Below, piece after piece: positions 51,901 to 62,724 of a DNA stretch of 64,000 bases. Under the pieces are notes generated by a model. That model searched no databases. It was not told where the DNA came from and saw only the letters and a list, made by a program, of their open reading frames with translations. The translations under genes were made by a program, and so were the position numbers. Positions within the stretch are counted from its first letter, which is position 1, and the number at the start of each line of letters is the position of its first letter. This stretch comes from Ceratodon purpureus (lineage: Eukaryota; Streptophyta; Bryopsida; Pseudoditrichales; Ditrichaceae): positions 14,355,094 to 14,419,093 of the forward strand of contig CM026431.1 of assembly GCA_014871385.1 (NCBI GenBank), written 5' to 3'.

Positions 51901-52424
51901 ACACATAATTTTAAGCCTAGAAATGTGTATTTCTCAAGTTTTGTCTGTGGCGCAAATTTCTAACTAAATTGAGTCCTCCTCGCAATAAACCTTGTCCTTG
52001 CCTTTATAACACAACATGCCCTTCCCTCCTACTCCCCCTCCCTAATTTAATTTTACAAGGTCTCCATCCTCCTTGAGATAACTTTGATAATTTTAATGGA
52101 ACCAAAGACTGCAAATTAGTCTAAAAATACCTATCAAAATAATTTTTGTTAATTTAAAGATTTCTTTTTAAAATTCTAAATCAATTTTATTTTTAATAAA
52201 GAAAATATTAAGGGGGCTTCTAGCTTGCTTCTTGCCCGACCAATGGGTGCCCTGCTTGGCCCCAATCATTAAGACAAGGGTGAGATTTATCGCCCGGGGC
52301 ATTGAGCCCAATATTGTAAAAACATTATGATCCGTTATTTTAGTTTGCGTGGACAGAAAATTACTCATGTTAAGTTGTTAACGGAAATATATCTCCGAGA
52401 GAAACTAAAAATGAATGGACATCG
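48984..52424. other. AT-rich intergenic DNA, no intact gene
   Basis: No exon-like block or RNA gene recognised. One minus-strand stretch (50846-50685) stays open for about 55 codons with coding-like composition and is listed among the findings. (TA)n-like sequence lies near 50465-50505. Confidence 0.5.
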
Positions 52425-52569
52425 TACTAGTGGAAAAGGGTGTACAACTACATCAAAGATGAACACCAAAAAAATGTCCAATTACACCCAAAAATTTAAT
52501 TTTTTTGGTGTAATTGGACATTTTTTGGTGTTCATCTTTGATGTAGTTGTACACCCTTTTCCACCAGTG
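52425..52569. mobile_element. 145-bp CACTA-type foldback element with 3-bp target duplication
   Basis: The element is essentially two ~70-bp arms that are inverted complements with a loop of a few bases and about three or four differences. The outer ends read TACTAGTGGAAAAGG and, on the other strand, CACTGGTGGAAAAGG, which match CACTA-superfamily termini. TCG is present directly on both sides (52422-52424 and 52570-52572), the 3-bp duplication expected for CACTA insertion. It has no coding capacity. Its transcript would form a long, almost perfect hairpin. Confidence 0.85.
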
Positions 52570-54240
52570 TCGGGCATCTGAATGATCATTTGCTTTGAGT
52601 GAATGTGCTTGGTGCACGTAAGATCTCCCAATCTCATTGACAAACTTCCCAATGTGATAGAGAAGGACCTCTAGCAGGAATTTTATTTATTTATTTATTT
52701 ATTTTTGATTTTATTTTTGATTTTTTTTTATGTATTTATGATTCATATTTATTTTTGCAGCAACTAAAAGGCGACAAGGCACAACGCTAAAAAGAGAAAT
52801 ACAACCTGAAGGGCAAGGCCAGCCGGGCGAGCCAGGAAAAGAGAGAGGACTAATCTAAAGTATGATAAATCTTGTGTGATCATCCCTGGCGACTACCAAA
52901 AATGCTTGTAGCCACCCAGTGACCCAGGTGCTATCAAGGTCTTTCCCTCAGCTCAGCTTGGAGGACTTCGAACTTGAAAGCATCAAAACGAACCTCTCGT
53001 GAGAAAGCTTTTGCAATCGTAAAAGCTCCGATCTCTTTTGTAGCAAAGTTTCATCAGCGTGCTTCTAATAAATACCAAAACCGACACATGGCTCGTAAAC
53101 AACACCCCATGCAAATCATGCACTTAAGGCTTAATTGTTCCTTGCCAAAGGAGCCCTGCTGCCTCTTTTTAAAAACATACAAAGACCTCCAAAAGGAGAT
53201 TCAGCACTTAGGCTAATTATTGGAATGAATTCTATATTTGCCAATAGATTCAACCCAACATGAATCTTGTGATTCCGTGTGCATCACCCGGAGACAAATT
53301 TGGTGTTCTGAAATATTCTATTTCACACAGATGTGATTTACATCACTGCAAATTGCTAGAAAACTCATGTACCTTAACATTGACCTTTAAGTAATGATCC
53401 AGTGGTCTTCAGGCATCAAATTTGTAGTTTTCTCCTGAGCTCTTTGACTCCATTACAGTACACTCACTGCAATCGAGTTAAGTGCATGAATTGTACATGT
53501 ACTTAACTTTCTAAATTTCTTTAAGTTGAAACAAAGGATACAGTGTTACCGCCATCAACAATTTTTTATTTTTTTTTGAAAACAAATAAAACGAAATTTC
53601 ATTGGCCATTAACAACTTTCATTCAAGAGATGTCCTCGAAGAAACAGGCTCATACTGTCGTGGACCTTCGAAAACAAAGATAACACCGATGTATCGTCAT
53701 GTTGTAATTTCAGGCTGCACCCTGTAAATCTGGTACTGTCCGTAATTGTAATGTGTGTACGGGCGCATAGAACCTGGGTAAATATCCCGCTAACTTCTGC
53801 GCAATAGCCAGTCTAGACTCTAGATTGCAACACAAACAGACATCATTAAATCCACCAGCCAGGTTCAGGTGACTTTCAGGCTAATTTCTGAAACAACATG
53901 ACAAATTTGACCCGCATTTCTTGCGACATGCTTTTTGCAAAGATTATGACATCGTTTGTGTTTCTCGTGGAGGGATATGCAGGCTAGCCGACGTGCCCCA
54001 TTGCATGCAATTGTGGATCCAACGGTTCTCCGATGATTTTACAGTTGTGCATCGCTCACGTCAGGATTGTATAACTAGCCACTGCGAAAGTGGTGAAGCA
54101 GAGCTCGTATTCTCTCATGTCTCTGTAGGGACACTGGATTCTTGCAGCTTCAGCTGCTCTTGCATGATTGCTTTCCGTGAGAGAGCATTCGAGCAGTGAG
54201 GTAGTGACCTTGAGGTCCCAACTTAGTCTTTTCGGTCACC
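52570..54240. other. Intergenic DNA and promoter side of the Root_cap gene
   Basis: An ATTT microsatellite occupies about 52680-52710. The remainder is mixed-composition DNA without a recognised gene; the last few hundred bases probably contain the promoter and leader of the gene at 54241. Confidence 0.5.
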
Positions 54241-56121
54241 ATGGCGTATACTAGACCGTTTAGGCTGAGGCCTGCGATGATGGTGCTCGTCCTGGCACTG
54301 ATTGCCATGCTCGTGATTCAGCCAATGCTGGTTGCAGCCAAGAAAGGTGGCGATAAGAAGAAGGAGAAGGATGACGATGATGTCAAGAGTGGTGACAAAG
54401 ATGATGACGGTGATAGTGGTAAGGGTAAGGGAAAGGGAAAGGGGAACGATGTTGAGGAGAAGAAAGGTGGTGGTGACGAGAAGAAGAAAGGCGATGGTGA
54501 CGAGAAGAAGAAAGGTGGTGGTGACGAGAAGAAGAAAGGTGGTGGTGACGAGAAGAAGAAAGGTGGTGGAGAGGTTGAGGAAGGTCCTGAGGCTGATCAT
54601 GAAGAGGGACCTGAAGCAGAAGGAACTGGTGAAGGTCCCAAGGAAGGAGGTGCGGGTGGAGGCAAGCCGGAAGGAGGAGCCGGAGCAGGTAAGGAAGAGG
54701 GTGCTGAGGCTGGTCATGTCGAAGAGGGACCTGAAGCAGAAGGAACTGGTGAAGGCACCGAGGAAGGAGGTGCGGGTGGAGCCAAGCCGGAAGCAGGAGC
54801 CGGAGCAGGTAAGGAAGAGGGTGCTGAGGCTGGTCCTGAAGAAGGAGCTGAAGCAGAAGGAACCGGTGAAGGCCCTGAGCAAGGAGAAGCCGGAGCAGAA
54901 GAAGGTGCTGAGGCTGGTCCGCAAGAGGGAGCTGAAGCAGAAGGAACTGGTGAAGGAACACAGGAAGCTGGAGGAGCCGGAGCAGGTGAGGAAGAGGGTG
55001 CTGAAGCCGAAGGAACTGGTGCCGAAGGCCCCGAGGAAGAAGGAACTGAGGCTGGTCCTGAAGCTGGAAACGGAGAGAGTGAAGCCGGCAAAAAACGTAT
55101 GTATCTCATCATGGAATTCTTTGTTTATTCTCCTTTGCCCAAGAGAACTTTGTGTAACGCACATTATACATTGTGTTTGTCTTGAAAATTCGGATCTAGC
55201 AACTCTGTGTGTACTGCATTTTCTCTGAAGCATTCTCGTCAGGTCCAACGTCTGAGTTTTTCTCCAAGGTCCTACGGAGATGAATCATGTCACCAGTACT
55301 ATCAGCTTAGATATTGCCCCGATTACTGTACAATGCTCTGACGGAAGGCCACATTTTTATGTCGTGCAGCCAACTGCAAAAAGAAAGGATCCATGTGCGG
55401 TGACCCCAAGATCATAGGTGGTGACGGCGTCACATTCTACTTCGAGGGCCGGAAGAATCAGGACTTCTGTCTCGTCTCCGACAGCGACCTCCATATCAAC
55501 GCACACTTCATCGGAATTCGCCCCGAAGGCCGCACTCGCGAATTCACCTGGGTGCAGGCCCTCGGCTTAGTATTCGGAAGGCACTCTCTCACTGTTGCTG
55601 TCAAGTCCGTCGGTGAATGGGACAGCAAGATCGACCAGCTAGAATTCTCCTACAACGGCGTCCCATTCTCACTGGACTCATGGTGGATCTCCCCCAACGG
55701 AGTCATGAAACTGAACCGCATCGGTGCCACTAACGCTGTAGACCTAGTGATCAAAGAGAAGATGGGCGTCTCGGTGACGGCGATCCCCGTCACCAAGGAG
55801 GAGAACCGGGTCCACAGATACGGCATCACTGACGACGACTGCTTTGCACACTTCGACATGCAGTTCCGATTCTATAACTTGTCGTCGTCAGTGAACGGCG
55901 TGCTTGGCCAGACATACCAGCCTGGTTTTGTGAACGCAATGAAGACCATGGGCGGCGCGGATCGGTTCGCGAGCTCCTCCCTGCTGGCGACTGATTGCAA
56001 GGCAAGCCAGTACACAGCTTCCCCAGTTCCCCCGAGCTCCGCAATGCCAAGCTTCGAGGTTGCATGTGGCAGCAGCGGCAAGCCCAGTGGTGTTCCCGGA
56101 GGCATCACTTGCCGCAGGTGA
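54241..56121 (+). CDS. Secreted acidic repeat protein with Root_cap domain
   Basis: Two exons (54241-55096 and 55370-56121) join at a phase-1 GT-AG intron to give 535 residues. Residues 1-33 are a clear signal peptide (basic start, then MMVLVLALIAMLV, cleavage near AA/KK). Residues 34-115 are Lys/Asp/Gly-rich with four to five GDEKKKGG units. Residues 115-280 are Glu/Gly/Ala-rich repeats built on EGAEAEGTGEGPEEGG. The C-terminal 250 residues (CGDPKIIGGDGVTFYF, DFCLVSDSDLHINAHFIG, TWVQALGLVFG) match the plant Root_cap family (PF06830), with conserved Cys at the end (DCKAS, VACGSS, ITCRR). It probably acts in the extracellular matrix. Family function is poorly known. A mosaic of charged tail plus Root_cap domain is unusual to me. 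No His, Ser or Cys catalytic motif was seen. Confidence 0.87.
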
Positions 56122-58012
56122 TGCAATTTCGAATTAGAATCAAACAGAGTATTCGTCTAGAGGCACTAGAATTCTTAGCTCAAATTCAAGGTACCCCAGC
56201 AGATCCTAGTTTGATTAACGGTGGTCTTGGTAGTCGAAACTGGTGTAGATGTAGTCCTTAGTATTTATCCCCAAGGAGTTCTCATTTGAACTCAATTCTT
56301 TCAACTAGTTATGATTACCACAATTAAATGCCAAATGGCAAGGCTCGGTAGCTAGCTGAGGTCTTCCTAAAATTCATCACATAAGGTTGCATTAATGCTT
56401 TTTCAATAACTACTTCTAAACTTTGAAGATCACTTTGCAGTTCTATCTCAACTTTTCGTAACAACATGTTTTAAATATTTATCCAATCTGACTGGGTAAC
56501 CCAGTGTAATATTTCTGCTTTAAAGGGTTCCGAAAATATTGAAAGTCTCGGGCACATAAGGTGAATGTAGAAATCATGTGGAAGTGACTACCAGTGTATA
56601 TATGCACAGATGCTGTTAGAATTTGTAAAAAGATGCGAAGAAGCTGCTTGCAAGAATTGGCATGTCAATATTTCAACGTGAGATGTGTGCAATTTATTAA
56701 AAGGAAGTCTACTCGAAGTTTTCGGAATGGATCATAATTGGCCTTGAAGGCTTCTGATATGAAGGTAGTGTACAAATGTGCTTGAAGTACAGGAGCCTCA
56801 TCTCTACAGTACAGGGCTACAGTCCTCATCATCAGACGTACACCTGAAGTACTACGAAAGATAGAGGTATAATTTATTTATTTCTAGATACAACTTTCAG
56901 TACAACTGACCCATGAATAGATATACATGTACATGCTGTAACTTGAACTGAAATTCTTTAATAAACTTTCCTGCTTTTGGTGGTGGAATTTAAAAAAAAA
57001 ATCTTTTTTAAAATATAAATTTTTAAAAAATAAATCTTCCACAAAAACTTCACGTTCAATTTGTGTCCTGAAGAAAAATAAATCCTTAGTAAACCACCGT
57101 AATTGCGGCACCCGCTGTGGACACGGTGAGAAGTTGATCGGATAAGTGAATGATGCTTAGATAATTCGGATGGTACTCGTCGAGACCAGTCACATGTGAT
57201 AATCGTCGCATTGCCAATTGTGATATGTGGGCATAATTTATTTTAGGTGTATGTTTGTAATAAAACTGCCATGCTGTGTGAAGGATTACAATTAGAGCAC
57301 CTCAGATTTTGATGATGGCATTAAGGAATCCGAAATATCCGAATGGCCCAGATTTTGCTTTGTGAAATAAAATCTCACCGTTCTTGCTGCCATTACAATG
57401 AATATCGCCGTTTCTACTCGTCTCTCTGTGCGCAACCCCATCTGAGTTGCGAATCACTTCTGCGATTCTGCTTCTCGAGGTAATCAGTTCAGCATCTAAG
57501 AATAATCGTGGGTCAAATTCTGTTTCAGCAGGGACGGAAGGAAATGGCTGGTTTAACAAGGAATAGCATGACTTCTGCTCTTTTCAATGGGAATGTACCT
57601 TTGGCTATTGTGATTGTTCTGAAATCACACATTGCTTTCTAAAGAGTGATCATCATGCTGTTTGAAGCAAGTATATGTGGAGAGTAGGTCCTGTAAGAGC
57701 CTCCATTCAACTAAAGAGATGCTTTAATCTTATGTTCACAGGACATGGTGTGCAGGTTCTGAGAATGGAACTTTGCAGCTGTTATTTAGCATCGGAACAC
57801 CTGAATTGATGAAGAGCATATCATTGTTATCCATATTATTAGGGTTGATGGCTGAGCACCTGCTAATCAAGCCTAAAGGTGGTGGTGATAACATAATAAA
57901 TTATGGTATTTTAGGGCTGAGTATCAAGCAGAAAAGAAATAATGTCAATGTCGAGCAGAATATTAGAGCTATGTTCATGACTTCCATTCTCGCTAATTTA
58001 ATTTACGCAGTC
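56122..58012. other. Intergenic DNA between convergent genes, no gene seen
   Basis: Contains the 3' UTRs of the Root_cap gene (+) and the P450 gene (-). Short frames, the longest 82 codons at 57773-58021 (+), overlap the P450 stop and resemble nothing known. Confidence 0.5.
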
Positions 58013-60641
58013 TTATTCTAGGGTATTTGGGGAAGAGTGGACAGATGAGGGGGGCATAGCTGTGACGCGGAGTCCGTGCTGCAGGTTAAGCACAATCATG
58101 GTGCGGTAATGGATGGGGTGGCCCGGGACCAAGTGCAATGCAAAGAAGCGCAACACCAGGGCTGCTGTCATCTTCATTTGTAAGTATGCGGAATCCTTTC
58201 CTAAGCATGTTCTGGGTCCTGCCTGCCATTCATACGCATTGTACTTCAACTTTGTTATCACAGATATAGAAAGAATTAAGATGGACTGCAGGCCCACATT
58301 GCTTAACGTCCTCGGTACTTAATCCACCATGCAATCTATTACCTGGAAGGCCGAGAATTTGAAGAGAGGTTGAGGTTGATAGAGCCCGTTCTCGAGCCAC
58401 CTTTCGGGCTTGAAAATCATGGCGTCATCGCCCCACAAGAATTTCATGCGTCCCATGGAGTAAGGTACGTATCCTGTGTGGCTTCCTTTCTTCACAAATG
58501 TGCCATCCGGAAGCACGTCGTCCTCCGCTGCCTCCTTTCCCTCCTGCATTTCATATACCAAGGGTGATGTGCTGAGTTCCTTCATAGATTTCTGTGGCTT
58601 GTTTTCCATAATTTGTAACTTGGAGTAAATAAAGCAGCGTGCTGATTGTGAAGGAATCCAAATTTCTAGGATAATTCCAGCCTGCATTGGATTGAACTCT
58701 CTAACAAGGTGAGAAGCTGGAGTTGATAGGATTGCTGGATTTAATGCAAAGTACTCACTATAGGGACGGCTGGATAAAGTCTCAAAGTCTCTGATAAGGC
58801 TGCGTGCAGGTAATGGAGTTTTCCCAATGTCTCGTACGTCAACAGCTTGGAGAATTCCACAATTGTCTCCTCCGTCACTTCTGTCATGAATATCAAGTCA
58901 GCTTCGTGAGGTACTATATGTAGCTGTAGCGAAAACTTTGAAATCATGAACTTTGCCTTCTGGACAGTGAATAATATCACAGATGAAGCATTTCAACTCG
59001 TGAATTAATATTTCTTCAAATTCCAGTTTGAATGGGTGTGAGCGAGCATGATTAATCTAGCTTAACTCCAATTTTTTACAGATTGAATAAAGCCCCTCGA
59101 AGTACCTCCAGTGTGCTGAGCAGGACTTTGTGCGACGGTGGAGAGCTCGTCAACGATCTTGTTTGCAACCTCAGGATGGCAGGTCATCATGTAGAAAAAC
59201 CAGCTTAAAGTGACAGCCGTGGTGTCGCGGCCAGCGACGAGAAAATTGAGGATCATGTCACGCAGGTCCTTATCGGTGTATATAGATATCCCACCATCAT
59301 CCGTGCACAGATCTATGAAGCGAGATAGAAGGTCCGACTGTTTTGGCTGTTACACCAGTAGACACCCCTCCAGAATGAGAACCACATTCAACATGAGTCG
59401 ATTCCCTTGATCTTTTTTCTGAAAACAAATCTCAAAACTTGAAGCGTGAGCACACATCATACCTGATTGGTGAAGGCTGCCATGTCCTTCCTGCGTTTGT
59501 CGATGACGTCGAAGGTGAAATCATCCATCACTTTGATGCATTCCTTCAGCTTCCTCTCGATTCCAATGTTCAGCATCCGCTTCAACCGCCATAAGGGATC
59601 ACCGAAGCGGTAAAATGAGATGTAGTTGGCGTCGTCGAAGCACTTGGCGAACGGGACGGTGGGCAAGGATGGTGACAGACAATGGAGCTCTACCCCGAAT
59701 CCGATTTTGCTCGTAGTATCAAGCGTCATCCGCATGCACAAATCCTGCCATTACAGTCTTTCAGACCAGCAAGACGAGGTCGGGGATAGTTCTCGAAACC
59801 AAGCAGTGAGAAGATTGGATAAAAGGATCTATGCTTTCAGGATAACACAGTGTTCGAGAAAACAAAATGAATCCTTCGTGCAGGATTATGTACCTGAAGA
59901 TCAAACTCTTCTGCGGTGGAAGCAAAGCGGGCAAGAATGGAAACGAGTTTGGAGGCATATTCACGGAAGACAACGGTGCTGAAGTCGCGGAGGGCTGCCG
60001 ACGAGAATTCGTAGCTGGTTACACGACGCTGCTCTTTCCACAAGTGCCCATCTACGGCGAAGATGCCCATCCCAAACAGTTCTCGTAATCGTTCACAATG
60101 GACGTAGCCCTGCACAGCTCAATGCCAGACAACATACCCGCAACTCATGATTCAACCAGTTGATGAAAAAAGCACGACAAACTACTACTTCAGCTGGCTG
60201 TTCAATGGAGCGACCGAACCATCCTGGATATGTTTATCATGTCATCACTCCGAGAGAGCACAGAGATGTAACACTAATACTCACCTTTGGATAATTGGAG
60301 AAATTAGTCTTGAGAATGTACTCCACATTCGCAGGATCCACTGTGAATATAGATGGGAGGGGACTGACAGTCGCCATGGTAGCGAGGTGGAAGGTTTTGG
60401 TGTCCGAAAACTGCTCAAGCATCCAGTCGTGCAGCCGGTCCCAATTCAGCACGATCTCAATCGTGCTACCAATCAAGGGCCATCTCTTGGGTCCTTGTGT
60501 GTTGCGCTGTGCCTGACCATACCACCATAGCCAGGTCACAAATCCTCCGATAGCCAAAGCCACAAGAATTGGGCCTGCGCTCATTCCGATCAAATGGCTC
60601 ATTGAATGATATTGGAACGACCAGCCTGGCTCACTCTTCAT
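58013..60641 (-). CDS. CYP704: CYP704-family cytochrome P450
   Basis: Seven exons join in frame (60641-60285, 60109-59894, 59744-59463, 59337-59106, 58901-58759, 58543-58343, 58222-58013) to give 546 residues. An N-terminal membrane anchor (about 20-42, ILVALAIGGFVTWLWW) places it in the ER. The C-helix WKEQRR, I-helix AGRDTT (320-325), K-helix ETLR (400-403), PERW motif (FKPERWLE) and heme loop FQAGPRTCLG with Cys483 are all present. Overall similarity is to CYP704, a CYP86-clan fatty-acid omega-hydroxylase family whose B subfamily makes sporopollenin precursors in spores and pollen. The acceptor of exon 5 (after CACGAAG) was chosen on phase and is the least certain junction. Start is the first ATG; later Met residues at 14 and 20 are alternatives. 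No missing residue was seen, so it should be active. Confidence 0.93.
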
Positions 60642-62711
60642 TGCTAAAGGGCACCCAACTAACAGGTGAATGGATTCGCTTCTTTCGCAGCGGTGATAGG
60701 CGAATCCATTCAGAGTGCACTCTGTCTTCTAAGTAATGGAATTGCACATGCTCCGGCTTCCGTGTACATGCGCAGCTAAGAAACAGTATCCCAGAAACTA
60801 TGGAAGCTGGATGAAGTGAACAAAACCTGTGAATGTCTGCAAAGTGAAGATGACGTGTGATTCTTTCCGAAATGAGTAAACGTTTTGCCTCACATTTCTG
60901 GTGCACAATTCAGGAATTAACCAGCCTCGTGGTAGTTTAAGCTGCGCTTCTGAGACGATCTATCCTGTGAGAGCAGTCGCTTGCCGTCTTCAAGAACACC
61001 TCCACAATTCTCCATAATTTCTCAGTATCAGCTTGACCGATCAGGCAGCACATGGCAAATCCTGTTCTTCTGGCGAGTTATCTCAAAATCATGGATGAAT
61101 CATAGTTTGTAAGAAACTAGGATAAAGTTATCAGAAGATGGAGCCAGAGGGAAGCTACATACCGAGATGGATACTCTTCTTGATACTCCATGAGGAGAGT
61201 CCATGCGGATTGTGTTGAATGGAATTGGAAAAAGTGAGTTGCATAAGTCAATGTCACACGGAAGACAGGGAAGCTCACCAAACGGCAAGGGCATTGCCAG
61301 CCCTCCACCATAGCCCTAACTTCATACTTTGCAGTTACAGCTTCCTTCTTATGACACTGATATTGCTGAATCTTCGCCTATTGGACCTTGTATTGTTCTC
61401 CTTTCACTGGAATTTTCATGTCATGTGTGGAAAAACTTGAGTAGCTTTTCATTAAAAAGAATGAAATTGCTTACTGCCAATTGCTATTTTACCTCAAATG
61501 CCGTGGGATACCGCTGGTGGATGCACTTGTGGGAGCTGGGAGTTGCATTGCCGATGTCTGTTCGGAGATTATGATCAATTCAAGAGGACGTGGTTCAAGA
61601 GCGTGGATCAGCTACTCATGAACTTTAGTGACCAGTGCTGCGATCCCCTCTTCCTATTCAGATTGGGATTGAAAACAGGCGGTGCGAGAGTACAGTGATT
61701 AGTCTCTGTAGTACGCATAGGAATAAGTTTGGTTCTCTCCTGGACGGTGGAAACAGTGTTAACTAATTATTCATGTTCGGGGTTAAAACAGTTGGATCCA
61801 ACGTTTACGTTGTGAACTGTGCAGCTACGACACATGTATATTCCCAATCATTTGAAGAATTGTTGCTCAAATTTGAATTGCTTGCTGTTCGACTCTGGTT
61901 GGCGATGGCATTGCTTTGGTGAAGAAAAATACGTTGAGATTTCGATGTGTGCATTTCTGGAGCTTGTCTGTGAGGATGGTATAACTAGAATTTATTTTTC
62001 AAACTAACATCGAGGAAAATGTTGCCACATGATTGCATCCCAGTTGAGTTCGGTGAATTATACAGTCTTCCTGACGTGAAACGTGCAAGCAATTCATGTC
62101 AATACACGAGCAATTTTAATTGGACATTTTCTGCACACGTAACGAAGTGTGAACACAAGAAGCATGCACATAACCCTACTATGACATTCAATATTGATGG
62201 ATTCATAAACAGACAGCGTCGGTTCCTGGGATTGAAACAAAGGGCAAGTTACTTATCAAATTTATACTTTTCAAGTTACAAAATATTCATATGCAAGTGG
62301 CGTATGGACGATGGCGAGTGAAGATCTGGAATGTCGTGCGCCAACCTATCATGTTCCTTTAACTGAAGAGCAGTGTGGGGAAAAAGGAAACTTGAGAAAG
62401 AGGAAGCGCTTGGACCCCAGTCGTCACGCCTCCTCTTATTGCTCCTCGTCTCCTCCCAGACTCTGCATTCCGTTCTTTTATCACCAGGGCCGATCCGAAG
62501 AGTGGAATTTAATCCCAGATCGCCAGTAAACGCAGATTCGGCAATCAGAATATTGAGTGCAATGCAGAAGACATGCAACAGAGATTGTGATCTGATCACT
62601 GTTGCCTGGAGTAGAAACTCATGTGATTTGATATGTTCATTGGTAAGACTGAAGTAGGCTAAATCCATTGATGCTAAATGCGTGTGACCACTCTCACCTG
62701 CGATTCTTTCA
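60642..62711. other. Divergent promoter region between P450 and RNase H-like gene
   Basis: The two genes face away from each other across 2.1 kb. Several short frames (70-100 codons) occur, none with recognisable motifs. An upstream leader exon of the RNase H-like gene probably lies here, because its coding exon is preceded by a good 3' splice site (GATTCTTTCAG, ending 62711). Confidence 0.45.
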
Positions 62712-62724
62712 GCGGAATAATGTA

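Noticed and set aside
54223-55248. 341-codon Ser/Phe/Leu-rich minus-strand frame
   Set aside because: Mirror of the Glu/Lys/Gly repeat tract of the Root_cap gene; repeats keep all frames open.
57773-58021. 82-codon hydrophobic plus-strand frame
   Set aside because: Overlaps the P450 stop region, no motif, and no coding bias relative to flanks.
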